Positions 51,751 through 61,982 of a stretch of 64,000 bases of DNA are shown here, piece by piece (position 1 is the stretch's first letter; every line of letters starts with the position of its first letter). This DNA is from Acidobacterium sp. S8 (GTDB lineage Bacteria; Acidobacteriota; Terriglobia; Terriglobales; Acidobacteriaceae). Made by a program: the position numbers and the translations under genes. The stretch covers positions 8,113-72,112 of the forward strand of contig NZ_LMUM01000037.1 of assembly GCF_009765985.1 (NCBI RefSeq), written 5' to 3'. The notes beneath the pieces were generated by a model. That model made no database searches. It worked only from the letters and a program-made list of their open reading frames with translations, and was not told where the DNA came from.

Positions 51751-52114
51751 CCGGTGCTGTGTGTCCTCTACAAGGAATATGCTAAAACGCCGCGCTTCTT
51801 ATCGTGTTCCAGTCGTGAGAAATTACATTCAGCCTGAAATGCGAAACCTCTCCGATGGAAGATAGCGAAGACGGGTAAGGCAGAGGAAATGCAGCAGTTT
51901 TTTCGAAGAGAACACAACAACTCCCCTTCCATTACTGAAAATATCTTATTGCCAAAGAAGCATATCGCTTTAGCTATAGAACTGTGAAGGGCTTGAGCTG
52001 AATTTGGGCGGAATAGTCCAATGCCGTGATGATGGAAATCATCCGAAAAGCCTGATGGGAGCGATTGAAATGTGAATACCTTCATTTCGCAGGCAATGAA
52101 TATTTTTCCGTGAA
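51751..52114. other. intergenic region with no recognised gene
   Basis: Located between the divergent-looking start of the Gfo/Idh gene and the smpB stop, this 364-nt AT-richer stretch must hold the promoter of the oxidoreductase operon. No conserved motif, RNA structure or open frame was supported. Confidence 0.4.
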
Positions 52115-52657
52115 CTACTGGCGGCGAGAGCGAACGATGGCGGCTTTGGCTTCCTTATCAGCTTCGCGGCGGCGTTCGGTTTCACGCTTATCCCAGTCTT
52201 GTTTGCCCTTGGCGACGGCCAGTTCGCATTTGACACGGCCATTGCGGAAATAAAGGCGAGTGGGAATGAGCGTAAATCCCTTCTGCTGCGTCTTGATGAG
52301 TAGTTTGCGAATTTCTTCCTGGTGCAGCAGCAGCTTCCTCGTGCGGAGCGACTCGTGGTTGGTGTAGTTGCCGTGGGAATACGGACCGATATGCGCGTTC
52401 AACAGAAAGGCTTCGCCATCTTTAATGATGCCGTAAGCGTCTTTGAGATTGGCCTTGCCTTCACGGATGGATTTGACCTCCGTGCCACGGAGGGCTACGC
52501 CCGTCTCGATCTTGTCCGAAAGGAAGTAATTATGCCCGGCCGCGCGGTTCACGGCGGCGTCACGCGAACCGGCTGCGACGGGGTCGCGGGGTTTCGCCTG
52601 GGTTTTGACTTTTTGCGGGGCTGCGGGAGCCACCTGATGGCTGGTTTGGCGTGCCAT
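52115..52657 (-). CDS. smpB: SmpB, tmRNA-binding protein
   Basis: The preferred ATG at 52657 gives 180 residues, slightly long because of an N-terminal Ala/Pro/Lys leader. The SmpB core is clear: AAGHNYFLSDKIETGVALRG, TEVKSIREGKANLKDAYGII, NAHIGPYSHGNYTNHESLRT and LIPTRLYFRNGRVKCELAVA. A basic C-terminal tail (DKRETERRREADKEAKAAIV) inserts into the ribosomal mRNA channel. SmpB works with tmRNA to rescue stalled ribosomes. The tmRNA gene is not in this window as far as I can see. Confidence 0.95.
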   Translation of the reverse strand: MARQTSHQVAPAAPQKVKTQAKPRDPVAAGSRDAAVNRAAGHNYFLSDKIETGVALRGTEVKSIREGKANLKDAYGIIKDGEAFLLNAHIGPYSHGNYTNHESLRTRKLLLHQEEIRKLLIKTQQKGFTLIPTRLYFRNGRVKCELAVAKGKQDWDKRETERRREADKEAKAAIVRSRRQ

Positions 52658-52839
52658 GGGTACGAATCCTAATGCTAGCATGTGGACGGATGATAGCTGT
52701 TCCCCGGGAGGCCGCTGCTATAATCGGTCATCGCCCGGGAATGAAAAGAAACAAGTTGCTGGCTGAATTTTCTCTCTCCAAGCGTGCTCCGCAAGCCGCT
52801 CCCGAGGCCTTTTCCCCAGAGATGTTTACCTGGAGTTGC

Positions 52840-55167
52840 ATGAAACGTCGAACCGTGAAGCCGGGTGCCGCGAAGCTGGTACTCTTTTCCATCGCATTGT
52901 GTGTTTTCTTTGGCTTTTCCACGAGCGCCCACGCGCAGTCTGCAAAGAAATGGTTTAAGCAGGCGGAGGACGCGGAAGCGAGAGAAGACGTTCAAACGGC
53001 CTATGATGACTACTACAAGGCCTTTCAGAAGGACCCCAAGGATCTGCGCTACAAGGCAGCTTATGAGCGCATGCGCTTCCCGGCTGCCACGGCCCATGTA
53101 AAACAGGGCGAGAAGCTGCGCGATCAGGGCGACAACACGGGGGCGCTGACCGAGTTTCTGCACGCGCTCGAGATCGATCCAAGTAATGAACTGGCGCAGC
53201 AGGAGATCCAGGCGACACGCGAAAAGATGAACGCGCCTCCGACCCAGGAGACCTCGGTTCCCCTGAATGCAAATCCTGTTTTCAGTGATATCAGCGGTCC
53301 GCCACAGCTGAAACCAATGTCGAATGAGCCGCTGACGATTCACTCAATCGAAGACAGCAAGATCGTCTACCAGACGGTAGGCAAGCTCGCCGGCATCAAT
53401 GTGCTCTTTGATCCGGACTACACCTCGAAGCGCATCCAAGTGGACCTGACAAACGTAGATCTGTATGACGCGCTGCGGATTGTCGGCACCATCTCGGGCA
53501 CATTCTGGCGCCCCATTACCGCGAATACCATTTTTGTGGCGCAGAACAATCGCGGCAAGCGCGCAGAGCTGGATGAGCAGGCGGTACAGACCTTCTATCT
53601 CACGAACGTATCGCAGCAACAGGACTTGAACGATGTGCAGACTGCACTGCGCAACGTGTTTACCGCTGGGCACCTGTACGCCGTGCCGAGCCAAAACGCG
53701 ATCATCATGCGCGGTACGCCGGATGAGCTGTTGCTGGCGCAGAAGCTCATTAACGATCTGGACAAGGCGCGCGCCGAGGTTGTAATCGACATCGCGGTCA
53801 TGGAAGTAAACCGCGATAAGACGCGGCAGATCGGTATTCAGCTTCCACAGACGGCGACGATCAATTTTCAGCAATCCAATGCAAACCAGACTTCGTCTTC
53901 TTCTTCTTCTTCCTCATCATCTTCCTCAGGTACATCATCGGGCACGAGTACAACGGGCGGCCTGACCCTGAATGACCTGGCGCATTTGAACGCCACGAAC
54001 TTCGCTGTGACCATCGGACAGGCGCAGGCAAATCTCCTGCTGACCGATTCTGATTCTAAGATTCTGCAGAACCCGCGCATTCGCGCCTCCGACGGACAGG
54101 AAGCGACCCTGAAGATTGGTGAAAAGTATCCGGTCGCCACCGGTTCTTACCAGACGGGCGCAGCCACTGCGATCGTCAGCTCACTGGTGAACACGCAGTT
54201 CCAGTACATGGACGTGGGCGTGAACATCAATATGAAGCCCCAGATCCACTATGACCGCGACGTGACGGTGAAGATGAAGATCGAGGTCTCGACCATCGGT
54301 CCTGTGCTGAATCTGGGCGGCATCAGCCAGCCGGTCATTCTGAATAACAGCGCTGAGGAAACCATTCGTCTGAAAGAGGGCGAGGCCAGCATTATCGGCG
54401 GCATCCTTACCAAGTCGAGCACCCGCTCGTTGAGCGGCACCCCGGGGCTGGCAGAATTGCCTATCCTGCGATACATCTTTGGTTCTGAAACGCGCGAGAC
54501 GCAGGACGATGAGATTGTCTTTCTGGTGATTCCGCATGTGGTGCGTGCAGCCCAGATTTCTCCTCTGAATACGCGCCAGATTGATACGGGCACAACGAAC
54601 TCGATCGAGTTGCGCAGAATACAGGCCCCGGGCACTCCGCCGCAGGCGACCCCGGCAGTGGCACAGCCGGGCAGTCAGGGAATTCCCGGCCAATCGGCCG
54701 AGGCGGCAGCTCAGAACGCGCTGGGACAGATGCAACAGCAGGCCAATGCCGGTGCTCCTGTGAGTCTGCAACTGGCAGCTCCTCCGGCCCCGCAGAAGGT
54801 GGGAACGACGTTCCAGGTTCCGGTCAATCTTTCGGGCGGCCAGGACGTATTCTCCGTGCCACTGCAGATGCAATATGACAGCTCCAAGCTCAGTCTGATC
54901 AATGTCGATGTCGGAAACTTCCTCGGCAAAGACGGACAGGCGGTAGCGCTCGTGCATCGCGATGACGGCAACGGCGGCGTAACGATCTCAGCCTCGAGAC
55001 CTCCGGGTGCGGCTGGCATCAGCGGAAACGGACCGGTGGTTGTACTCACTTTCCAGGCAAAGGCTCCGGGCGATGCTTCGGTTGCCATCTCGCGGCCTGT
55101 GGTGAGGAACAGCTCCCAGCAACCGGTGCCGGCCATGGGTTCGCAGGCAGTCGTACACGTGCAGTGA
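52840..55167 (+). CDS. type II/IV pilus-type secretin with TPR and cohesin-like domains
   Basis: The ATG at 52840, with TGGAG upstream, gives 775 residues and a clean signal peptide (AKLVLFSIALCVFFGFSTSA). N-terminal TPR-like repeats are followed by secretin N-domains (IHSIEDSKIVYQTVGKLAGI, YDALRIVGTISGTFW). A 12-Ser tract at about 53893-53928 and the secretin core (VGVNINMKPQIHYDRDVTVK, EGEASIIGGILTKSSTRSLS, DDEIVFLVIPHVVR) come next. The last 130 residues look like a cohesin/BIg-type domain (GTTFQVPVNLSGGQDVFSVP). Outer-membrane pore for pseudopilin-driven export; pseudopilin genes follow. Confidence 0.9.
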   Translation: MKRRTVKPGAAKLVLFSIALCVFFGFSTSAHAQSAKKWFKQAEDAEAREDVQTAYDDYYKAFQKDPKDLRYKAAYERMRFPAATAHVKQGEKLRDQGDNTGALTEFLHALEIDPSNELAQQEIQATREKMNAPPTQETSVPLNANPVFSDISGPPQLKPMSNEPLTIHSIEDSKIVYQTVGKLAGINVLFDPDYTSKRIQVDLTNVDLYDALRIVGTISGTFWRPITANTIFVAQNNRGKRAELDEQAVQTFYLTNVSQQQDLNDVQTALRNVFTAGHLYAVPSQNAIIMRGTPDELLLAQKLINDLDKARAEVVIDIAVMEVNRDKTRQIGIQLPQTATINFQQSNANQTSSSSSSSSSSSSGTSSGTSTTGGLTLNDLAHLNATNFAVTIGQAQANLLLTDSDSKILQNPRIRASDGQEATLKIGEKYPVATGSYQTGAATAIVSSLVNTQFQYMDVGVNINMKPQIHYDRDVTVKMKIEVSTIGPVLNLGGISQPVILNNSAEETIRLKEGEASIIGGILTKSSTRSLSGTPGLAELPILRYIFGSETRETQDDEIVFLVIPHVVRAAQISPLNTRQIDTGTTNSIELRRIQAPGTPPQATPAVAQPGSQGIPGQSAEAAAQNALGQMQQQANAGAPVSLQLAAPPAPQKVGTTFQVPVNLSGGQDVFSVPLQMQYDSSKLSLINVDVGNFLGKDGQAVALVHRDDGNGGVTISASRPPGAAGISGNGPVVVLTFQAKAPGDASVAISRPVVRNSSQQPVPAMGSQAVVHVQ

Positions 55168-55322
55168 AGCAGGGCGCGGTTCGCGTGGCGGTCATGCAGC
55201 GAATTTTGCGAGAGGACTGGCTTTCGATATCGCGCTTGTGCGCGAACTGACAAGGCAGGTCCTTCGCGGCGCTCTGGAAACAAAACGAAAAACGCTTAAG
55301 GCAACAACATCTTTGGAATAGT

Positions 55323-55796
55323 GTGACTGTTTGCTTGAAATCACGGAGTAGAGGCGGTGAGGCGGGGCTCACGCTTGTAGAGCTGATCGTGACGGTTGCG
55401 ATCCTCGCCATCCTTGCTTCAGCGGCAATTCCTCTGACTCGGTTGACTGTGAAACGGGAGAAAGAGCGCGAGCTTCACTACGACTTGTGGACGATGCGCG
55501 ACGCAATCGACCATTACAAGGATGCGGCTGACCGAGGAGCCTTTCAGACAAAGGTAGACAGCTTCAACTATCCGCCGGATTTGCAGACGCTGGTAGACGG
55601 CGTGGATGTGCAGGGGAAAAAGGTGCGCTTTTTGCGGCGCATCCCCGTCGATCCTATGACGGGCAAGGACGAGTGGGGGATGCGGTCGATGCAGGATGAC
55701 CCGACCAGCGACTCGTGGGGCGGCCAGAACGTCTTCGATGTGTCTTCCAAGTCGGATGGAACAGCGTTGGATGGGACGAAGTTTAACACGTGGTGA
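55323..55796 (+). CDS. type II secretion pseudopilin (GspG/PulG-like)
   Basis: The GTG start at 55323 places a prepilin leader immediately before GLTLVELIVTVAILAILASA, with Glu at mature position 5. The 157-residue product has the long N-terminal helix and a C-terminal globular region ending DGTALDGTKFNTW; RRIPVDPMTGKDEWG matches major pseudopilins. It is cleaved and methylated by prepilin peptidase (not in the window). The secretin gene lies 155 nt upstream. Its stop touches the start of the second pseudopilin. Confidence 0.87.
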   Translation: MTVCLKSRSRGGEAGLTLVELIVTVAILAILASAAIPLTRLTVKREKERELHYDLWTMRDAIDHYKDAADRGAFQTKVDSFNYPPDLQTLVDGVDVQGKKVRFLRRIPVDPMTGKDEWGMRSMQDDPTSDSWGGQNVFDVSSKSDGTALDGTKFNTW

Positions 55797-56206
55797 TGAT
55801 GCGGATGACGAGAAGAAGACGCGGGCAGGATGGATTTACGCTGGTCGAACTGATGGTGGTGATGCTCATCATCGGCGTGCTGGCAGCGATTGCGATTCCG
55901 TCTTATATATCGTCTCTAAAATCGGCGCGTGAAGCGGTGCTGAAGGAAGATCTGCACGTATTGCGGCAGGCGATCGATTCCTACACGATGGACAAAGAGA
56001 AAGGACCGCAGTCCCTCGACGACCTGGTGCAGGATGGCTATATCAAAGATGTGCCGGTGGATCCCATGACGCACAGCAACAGCACCTGGGTGACGGCGAT
56101 GAGCGACACGCTTGAGAGCGTGGACCAGTCGGAGCCGGGAATTAATGACGTGCACAGTGGTTCGGATGAGATGGGAACGAACGGCCAGCCTTATTCGAGC
56201 TGGTAA
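55796..56206 (+). CDS. second type II pseudopilin
   Basis: Starting at ATG55796 (other in-frame starts at 55790, 55793, 55799 and 55805), the 136-residue protein has the prepilin motif GFTLVELMVVMLIIGVLAAI and a short C-terminal domain with VPVDPMTHSNSTW. It resembles the first pseudopilin and may be a paralogue. One-base overlap of start and stop codons implies coupling. Confidence 0.85.
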   Translation: MMRMTRRRRGQDGFTLVELMVVMLIIGVLAAIAIPSYISSLKSAREAVLKEDLHVLRQAIDSYTMDKEKGPQSLDDLVQDGYIKDVPVDPMTHSNSTWVTAMSDTLESVDQSEPGINDVHSGSDEMGTNGQPYSSW

Positions 56207-56246
56207 TTCCAGACCTCGTTCAGTCTGACGGCATCCAAGCATCTAG

Positions 56247-56993
56247 ATGACTGAGCAGAATTATCCCGACACAGCCGAAATATTCGATCGATTTACGGCA
56301 CTCGCGTCTATTGCCCTGGAAGCGGGTGGGCTGCTGGTTTTCGCGGGTGAATTAGATCGTCGCGGTATGGCAATCGCAGTTGCAAGCAATATTGCAGGCG
56401 CCGCCTCGCTGGCAGTGGATGGGAATGCTGAACGCGCGAAGCAGGCGCTGCGGCAGGGTATCTGCGATTTCATGGTCAACAGCCTGGATGAGGCGTTGCG
56501 CATTCTGAAAAATGAAATTCGCAAGAAACAGCCAGTATCGGTGGTGCTGGTAAGCGATCCAGCGCAGTCTGCGGCTGCGATGCTGGAGCGCGGAGTTCAG
56601 CCTGACCTTGTGGCTGGCGAAGGGCTGCAGTCAGAAAAATTTGTTGAGCGCGGAGCGAAGGTGCTTCCCGCTGCAGTGGCTACGGTCGGTTCGCTGGTCG
56701 TGACGTGGAGCGTTTCACAGGATGCCGCGAAGTGGCTGCCGCTTGTCGATGCTGTGGCTGCGGAAGCATTGGGGAGCGATGAGGACTCGCGTGTGAAATG
56801 GCTGCGGCTTGGCCCGCGCTATCTGCAGAAACAACTGTCGAAAGAAAGATATGTACGATTCACTGCCGATGAATTGGTCAGGTTTGTAGGACTCCTGCAG
56901 CAGCGCATTCACTCGGGTGAGATTGCCGTTCCGGTTGAGATTTTGAGCGACGGCCAGCCGGTGATTCAGCCCTCATCTTCTGCTGCGGTGTAG
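56247..56993 (+). CDS. unknown protein, faintly urocanase-like
   Basis: The 248-residue protein has AVASNIAGAASLAVDGNAER and VNSLDEALRILKNEIRKKQP, then VSVVLVSDPAQSAAAMLERG. These fragments recall the NAD-binding part of urocanate hydratase (SLDEAL ... RPLSVGL ... RGVxPDLV), but the protein is far shorter than an urocanase and lacks its flanking domains. Its end overlaps the convergent engB stop by 28 nt. Function is unassigned. Confidence 0.55.
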   Translation: MTEQNYPDTAEIFDRFTALASIALEAGGLLVFAGELDRRGMAIAVASNIAGAASLAVDGNAERAKQALRQGICDFMVNSLDEALRILKNEIRKKQPVSVVLVSDPAQSAAAMLERGVQPDLVAGEGLQSEKFVERGAKVLPAAVATVGSLVVTWSVSQDAAKWLPLVDAVAAEALGSDEDSRVKWLRLGPRYLQKQLSKERYVRFTADELVRFVGLLQQRIHSGEIAVPVEILSDGQPVIQPSSSAAV

Positions 56994-57568
56994 ATCGCAG
57001 ACCACACCTCTTTCAATCCAGCACCCGTTTTCGAGGAGCAAAGCAACAGGTCTTCAACCGCGAGGCCTTTTCGCAGCTCTGCTTGCGCTTTGACGCGCGC
57101 ATTTCCGGAGAGACGGTCAGCCTTGGTTCCGATCACGAGAATGCGGCGGTCATGCGCCTGCAGGAAATGAATGAGCTGCGCATCGCTCTTCTGCGGCGGG
57201 ATATTGCTGTCTACTAGGCAGAGGCAGAGCGCGAGGGTTGGGCGTTCGGCAAGGTAGGGCTCGATGAATTTGGGCCATTCGGAGGAGATGGATTTCGAGA
57301 GCTTCGCATAGCCGTATCCGGGCAGATCGGCGAAGTAAAGCTGGGGCTGCTGGCGGTCGGGCGAATCGGTAATGGAGAAAAAATTGATGGAGCGTGTGCG
57401 TCCGGGTGTAGACGAGATGTGCGCCTGCTTCGAGCCCAGGAGAGCATTGAGCAGGCTGGATTTGCCGACGTTGGAGCGGCCGAGGAATGCGACCTCGGGA
57501 ATGGAGGGCGCGGGGAAGTGCTCAGGCGAGAATGCGGAGAGTAGGAATTTGGGATATACGCGTTGCAT
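56966..57568 (-). CDS. engB: EngB/YsxC ribosome-biogenesis GTPase
   Basis: The 200-residue GTPase shows G1 GRSNVGKSSL (31-40), G2 SSTPGRTRSINFF, G3 DLPGYGYAKLSK, G4 TKADRL and G5 SSKTGAG, in order. EngB (YihA/YsxC) is required for late 50S-subunit assembly. Length is typical. It converges on the preceding gene with a short overlap. Confidence 0.95.
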   Translation of the reverse strand: MQRVYPKFLLSAFSPEHFPAPSIPEVAFLGRSNVGKSSLLNALLGSKQAHISSTPGRTRSINFFSITDSPDRQQPQLYFADLPGYGYAKLSKSISSEWPKFIEPYLAERPTLALCLCLVDSNIPPQKSDAQLIHFLQAHDRRILVIGTKADRLSGNARVKAQAELRKGLAVEDLLLCSSKTGAGLKEVWSAIYTAAEDEG

Positions 57569-57656
57569 GGTGAAAGGCCAAGTATAGAAGAGATTGAATC
57601 TGCATGCGGTGCCGGCCTTCCTCTTTTCTGCTTCATTCCTGATATATCTATGAGGG

Positions 57657-58745
57657 ATGAATTTTCTTCAGCGAATGCGCGCATTGCGTGGGCAGATGAA
57701 GAAGCAGGGATTGGATGCGCTGCTGGTGTCGCATCTTCCGAATGTGCGCTATCTGTGCGGTTTTACCGGATCGAATGCAGTGCTGGCGGTAACAGCGAAA
57801 CGCTCGGCCATGTTTACAGATGGCCGCTATACGGCACAGGCAAAGGAAGAGACCCAAGGCGCGCGCCCAGTGATTGCGAAGAAGTCGGCGCTGCGTGAGG
57901 CTTGCGCATGGCTGGATGCGGCTGGCGTGGCGCGGGCTTATTTTGATCCGGAACAGACGACGGTTTCCGCGCTGGACATGATGCGGGGAGCGTTGACTGC
58001 GGGGAAGCGACGCGGCTTCTTTCACCCGCTGGGAAAGCCAGCGGTTTCTGCTCTGCGCATGGTGAAGGATGCGGATGAGCTGTTGCTCATGGAGCAGGCG
58101 GCACTACTCGGCTGCAATCTGTTTACGGCTGTGCTACCGCATATACAGAGCGGAGCGACTGAATCGGAGATTGCCGCTGATCTCGAATTTTTTGCTCGCA
58201 GCATGGGTGCAGAGGGCATGTCATTTGAGACGATCGTAGCTTCCGGGAAGCGCTCGGCGTTACCGCATGGGCGGGCCACAACCGCGAAGTTGCCGCGCAA
58301 CGGCTTCGTAACATTGGACTTCGGTGTTATCCTCAAAGGTTATTGCTCCGATATGACGCGCACTGTGCACCTTGGAAAGCCGGGCAGGGAAGCGCAGTTC
58401 GCGTATGATGCGGTGCTGGAGGCGCAGGAGGCTGCGGTTGCCGCGGTTCAACCTGGCGCGACGTGCGGCGAAGTGGATGAAGCCGCGCGCGCGGTGCTTA
58501 AAAAAGCAGGGCTGGCGCAGTACTTTACGCATTCCACTGGGCATGGCGTGGGCATTGAGATTCACGAGTCGCCGCGCGTGGCCGCAGGTCAGGAACAATT
58601 GCTTGCGCCCGGTATGGTGATTACGATTGAGCCGGGTATTTATATTGAAGGGAAGTTTGGCATTCGTATTGAAGACATGGTTGCCGTGACGGAAAACGGC
58701 GGAAAAATTCTGACGCCTGCACCGAAGGCGTTGATCCAGCTATGA
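57657..58745 (+). CDS. M24-family aminopeptidase P / prolidase
   Basis: The 362-residue protein has a creatinase N-domain (FLQRMRALRGQMKKQGLDAL, FTGSNAVLAVTAKRSAMFTD) and the pita-bread catalytic domain. Metal ligands are present: Asp221 (TLDFGV), Asp232 (CSDMTRTVH), His296 (STGHGVGIEIHE), Glu325 (TIEPGIYI) and Glu339 (RIEDMV). It removes residues before proline from peptides in the cytoplasm. accB starts 28 nt downstream, so the three genes are probably one operon. Confidence 0.92.
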   Translation: MNFLQRMRALRGQMKKQGLDALLVSHLPNVRYLCGFTGSNAVLAVTAKRSAMFTDGRYTAQAKEETQGARPVIAKKSALREACAWLDAAGVARAYFDPEQTTVSALDMMRGALTAGKRRGFFHPLGKPAVSALRMVKDADELLLMEQAALLGCNLFTAVLPHIQSGATESEIAADLEFFARSMGAEGMSFETIVASGKRSALPHGRATTAKLPRNGFVTLDFGVILKGYCSDMTRTVHLGKPGREAQFAYDAVLEAQEAAVAAVQPGATCGEVDEAARAVLKKAGLAQYFTHSTGHGVGIEIHESPRVAAGQEQLLAPGMVITIEPGIYIEGKFGIRIEDMVAVTENGGKILTPAPKALIQL

Positions 58746-58773
58746 TGCCTGAGAACTTGAGAGACATTCAAAG

Positions 58774-59274
58774 ATGAATCCAGAAGAGATGAAAGAGCTC
58801 AAGGAACTGATTGAGTTTCTGAAAGAAAACAAGATTGGCGAGTTTGATCTTGAACGCGGCGAGCTGAAGGTTCGCATCAAGTTTGCGCAGGAAGGCTCTG
58901 CCGCGGATCTCGCGGGTTTGAGCCGCTTACTGGCATCCGCACCGGCTCCAGCAACATTGCCTGCGGTGCAAGCTGCTGCTGCTCCGAGTGGCGCGCCTGC
59001 ACCGGCTCCGGCTGCTGAGAACGAAGACGCTTCCCTGCATATTGTGAAGTCGCCGATCGTGGGAACATTTTACGAGTCGCCCTCGCCTGGCACGCCTGCA
59101 TTTGTGAAGGCCGGCGACCAGGTGGAGCAGGGCCAGGTCCTTTGCATTATCGAGGCCATGAAGCTGATGAATGAGATCGAGTCCGACGCATCGGGCGAGA
59201 TCGTCAAGCGCTTTGTGCAGAATGGTCAGCCGGTGGAATACGGCCAGCAGCTCTTTGCGGTTCGTCCGCGCTAG
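58774..59274 (+). CDS. accB: biotin carboxyl carrier protein of acetyl-CoA carboxylase
   Basis: The 166-residue protein has a short helical N-domain, an Ala/Pro-rich linker (APAPATLPAVQAAAAPSGAP) and the C-terminal biotinyl domain with IVKSPIVGTFYESPSPGTP and the biotinylated Lys130 in IEAMKLMNEIE. It carries carboxybiotin between AccC and the carboxyltransferase in fatty-acid synthesis. accC follows 6 nt later. Confidence 0.95.
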   Translation: MNPEEMKELKELIEFLKENKIGEFDLERGELKVRIKFAQEGSAADLAGLSRLLASAPAPATLPAVQAAAAPSGAPAPAPAAENEDASLHIVKSPIVGTFYESPSPGTPAFVKAGDQVEQGQVLCIIEAMKLMNEIESDASGEIVKRFVQNGQPVEYGQQLFAVRPR

Positions 59275-59280
59275 GTTTCT

Positions 59281-60657
59281 ATGTTTCGAAAAGTTCTAAT
59301 CGCCAACCGTGGCGAAATTGCGCTGCGTGTGATTTGTGCCTGCAAGGAACTGGGGATTCGCACGGTAGCGGTGTATTCCGAGGCCGACCGCAACTCGCTG
59401 CACGTGCGCTTTGCGGATGAAGCGATCTGCATTGGACCTCCGCGCTCGGCGGAGAGCTATCTAAACGTTCCAGCGGTCATCAGCGCGGCGGAGATTGCCG
59501 ATGTGGATGCGATTCATCCCGGCTATGGATTGCTGAGCGAGAACGCGAACTTCGCCGAAGTCTGCCGCGCTTCGAACATCAAGTTCATTGGACCACCGCC
59601 AGAAGTGACGCGGCTGATGGGCGAGAAGGAAAAAGCGCGTCAGGCGATGAAGAAGGCCAAGGTGCCGATTCTTCCTGGCTCCGATGGGGTCATCGCGAGC
59701 GAAGATGAGGCGCTGGAGTGGGCGAAGTCTGTCGGCTTCCCGGTCATTCTGAAAGCGACTGCGGGCGGTGGTGGACGCGGCATGCGTGTGGTGCGCTCGG
59801 CAGAAGAACTACCGGGGCTTTTTCAAGCTGCGAGCAGCGAGGCTTCGAATGCCTTCGGCAACGGCTCTCTCTACATGGAGAAGTTTATTGAGCGGCCGCG
59901 GCACATCGAGTTCCAGATTCTGGCCGATGAGCATGGCAATGTGATTTCGCTTGGCGAGCGCGAGTGTTCGATCCAGAGACGGCACCAGAAGCTGATTGAG
60001 GAAGCGCCATCGCTACAGGTAACGCAGAAGATGCGCGACGAGATCGGCAAGACGCTGAAGCGTTCGCTCGAACATGTCGGTTACCAGAATGCGGGCACGA
60101 TTGAATTTCTGATGGATGAAGACGGCAAGATGTACTTCATCGAGATGAATACGCGCATCCAGGTGGAGCATCCGGTGACCGAGCTGGTGACTGGTATCGA
60201 TCTCGTCAAGGCGCAATTGCGCATCGCTTCAGGCGAAAGGCTGTCGAGCATTCTGCCGGAGCCGACGACGATTCGAGGGCATGCGATTGAGTGCCGCATC
60301 AATGCAGAGCATCCGGAGAAGTTCACGCCATCAGCAGGTAAGATAAACGTCTTCAACGTTCCCGGAGGCAATGGCATTCGTGTAGACACGGCGCAATATG
60401 CCGAGGGAGTTGTACCGCCGTATTACGACTCGCTGATTGCCAAACTGATTGCGCATGGCAAAGACCGCCAAGAGGCAATGGCTCGCATGCAGCGCGCTCT
60501 CGATATGTTTGTCGTCGAGGGGATTCACACGACGATTCCGCTGCATCGTGGGATTTTTCAGGATGAGGAATTCCGCGAAGGCAACTTCGATACGAAGTTC
60601 ATGGAGCGTTATTTCGAGCGCGAAAAAGAGCGGAAAGAAGCAGAAGGAATTCAGTAA
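59281..60657 (+). CDS. accC: acetyl-CoA carboxylase, biotin carboxylase subunit
   Basis: The 458-residue enzyme shows the full biotin-carboxylase signature: [37 protein letters not shown], the glycine-rich ATP loop [29 protein letters not shown] and [16 protein letters not shown] with the catalytic Arg/Glu set. It uses ATP and bicarbonate to carboxylate biotin on AccB. Its stop overlaps the stop of the convergent ankyrin gene by 7 nt. Confidence 0.97.
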   Translation: MFRKVLIANRGEIALRVICACKELGIRTVAVYSEADRNSLHVRFADEAICIGPPRSAESYLNVPAVISAAEIADVDAIHPGYGLLSENANFAEVCRASNIKFIGPPPEVTRLMGEKEKARQAMKKAKVPILPGSDGVIASEDEALEWAKSVGFPVILKATAGGGGRGMRVVRSAEELPGLFQAASSEASNAFGNGSLYMEKFIERPRHIEFQILADEHGNVISLGERECSIQRRHQKLIEEAPSLQVTQKMRDEIGKTLKRSLEHVGYQNAGTIEFLMDEDGKMYFIEMNTRIQVEHPVTELVTGIDLVKAQLRIASGERLSSILPEPTTIRGHAIECRINAEHPEKFTPSAGKINVFNVPGGNGIRVDTAQYAEGVVPPYYDSLIAKLIAHGKDRQEAMARMQRALDMFVVEGIHTTIPLHRGIFQDEEFREGNFDTKFMERYFEREKERKEAEGIQ

Positions 60658-61982
60658 TTCCCTAGCTCGTCTTTCTCTGCGTTCGATCGAGGCTCTTCAC
60701 CGAACCAATACCAGTTCGGCTCGGCGTAGCTTCCATGTTGCTCTAACCAACCGTCGATTCGCGGATTCACGGGCACGTGGCGTGCTGGGAGTTCAGCGCC
60801 TGCGGCTATCAGTGTTTCGATGATGCCGATATAGATCTCCGGATCGCCACCGTGCGCTGCCGACCATAGTGTCTGGCCGAAGACTGTTCCGCCGTAGATG
60901 TTCTTCATCTCGAGCGGCGGATTGTGCTGCAGTAGGATTTTGACTGTGTTCAGATGGCCGCCGATGACGGCGCAGTGCAAGCCGGTCTGGCCGTCGTCGC
61001 CCTGCGTTGCAGGATCGACGCCTCTCTCCAGAAGAAACTCAACCATTCCGGTATGGCCATATAGACATGCGTACCGAAATCCTGATTCCAGCTGTTTCCT
61101 TGTTGCGGATGGCTTCAGAGCGCCGTCATCGTTGAAGTAGCTTTTGGCCAGATCAAGACGGCCAATGCCTGCCGCCGATTCCAGCGTTAAGCCAGCGCCA
61201 CGGCTGGCGAGAAATGCCGCAGCCTTTGTACGACCATTTGCCAGACATCCCAATACAGCCGGATGGTTGTTGCCTGCAGTGCGTGGCTGGTCAATGGTTG
61301 CGCCGTGGTCGAGCAAGGTCTGGAGAAGCGGTTCCTGCACTCCGGCAAGTTCAGGATGAATGCTGGTTGCAGCCAGGCCGAGTGTGGTGGCTCCTCCGCC
61401 GTAGACATTTGCTGTTGCATCGATTTCCGCTCCAGCTTCGAGCAGCAGGTTCGTGATCTGCACAATGTTTTTCGGAGTCTTCTGGCGATAATTTTCGACA
61501 CCATTTGCGGCGACGTAGAGCAACAGCGTGGCTTGATGCTCGCGTGTCGAACGCATACGGACGAGTGGTGGATCTTCGTGCAGTAATCGTTGCAGCACAG
61601 ATAGTTTGCCGGTGACGATTGCGTCAGCAGCGGCCTCGAATCTGCCGACGGACGAGTTTTCCCGCGTGAGGGCTTCCATGTGTCGCGTGAATTTGGGCCA
61701 GCTTTCGAAGCCATGCGAGCGAGCGATCACAAACTGCGCGTTAGTGAGTGTGCATTTCTCGGCAAGCTTTTCCCGAGCGAAGGATTCGGTCCGGTTCGCA
61801 TCTGCGAGTGACGGCTTGCTACCTGCCCGTTGTGCCAGTGTTTCGATCCATCGATTCGTCCACTCGCTGATGGCGTTTCCGTCATGTGACTTTCCGGCTT
61901 TGACGAGTTCTTTGGCGAGTTTTCTATAACGTTCCAGGCTGGGACGAGGAGGAAGAGGCAGGGCATCCTGCGGGTTGGGCAT
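60651..61982 (-). CDS. ankyrin-repeat protein
   Basis: The 443-residue protein has an N-terminal helical domain ([20 protein letters not shown]) then ankyrin repeats: [60 protein letters not shown] and [20 protein letters not shown]. Ankyrin repeats mediate protein binding. No catalytic domain or signal peptide is seen, so it is probably cytosolic. Similar stand-alone proteins are common in Acidobacteriota, function unknown. Confidence 0.8.
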   Translation of the reverse strand: MPNPQDALPLPPRPSLERYRKLAKELVKAGKSHDGNAISEWTNRWIETLAQRAGSKPSLADANRTESFAREKLAEKCTLTNAQFVIARSHGFESWPKFTRHMEALTRENSSVGRFEAAADAIVTGKLSVLQRLLHEDPPLVRMRSTREHQATLLLYVAANGVENYRQKTPKNIVQITNLLLEAGAEIDATANVYGGGATTLGLAATSIHPELAGVQEPLLQTLLDHGATIDQPRTAGNNHPAVLGCLANGRTKAAAFLASRGAGLTLESAAGIGRLDLAKSYFNDDGALKPSATRKQLESGFRYACLYGHTGMVEFLLERGVDPATQGDDGQTGLHCAVIGGHLNTVKILLQHNPPLEMKNIYGGTVFGQTLWSAAHGGDPEIYIGIIETLIAAGAELPARHVPVNPRIDGWLEQHGSYAEPNWYWFGEEPRSNAEKDELGNY

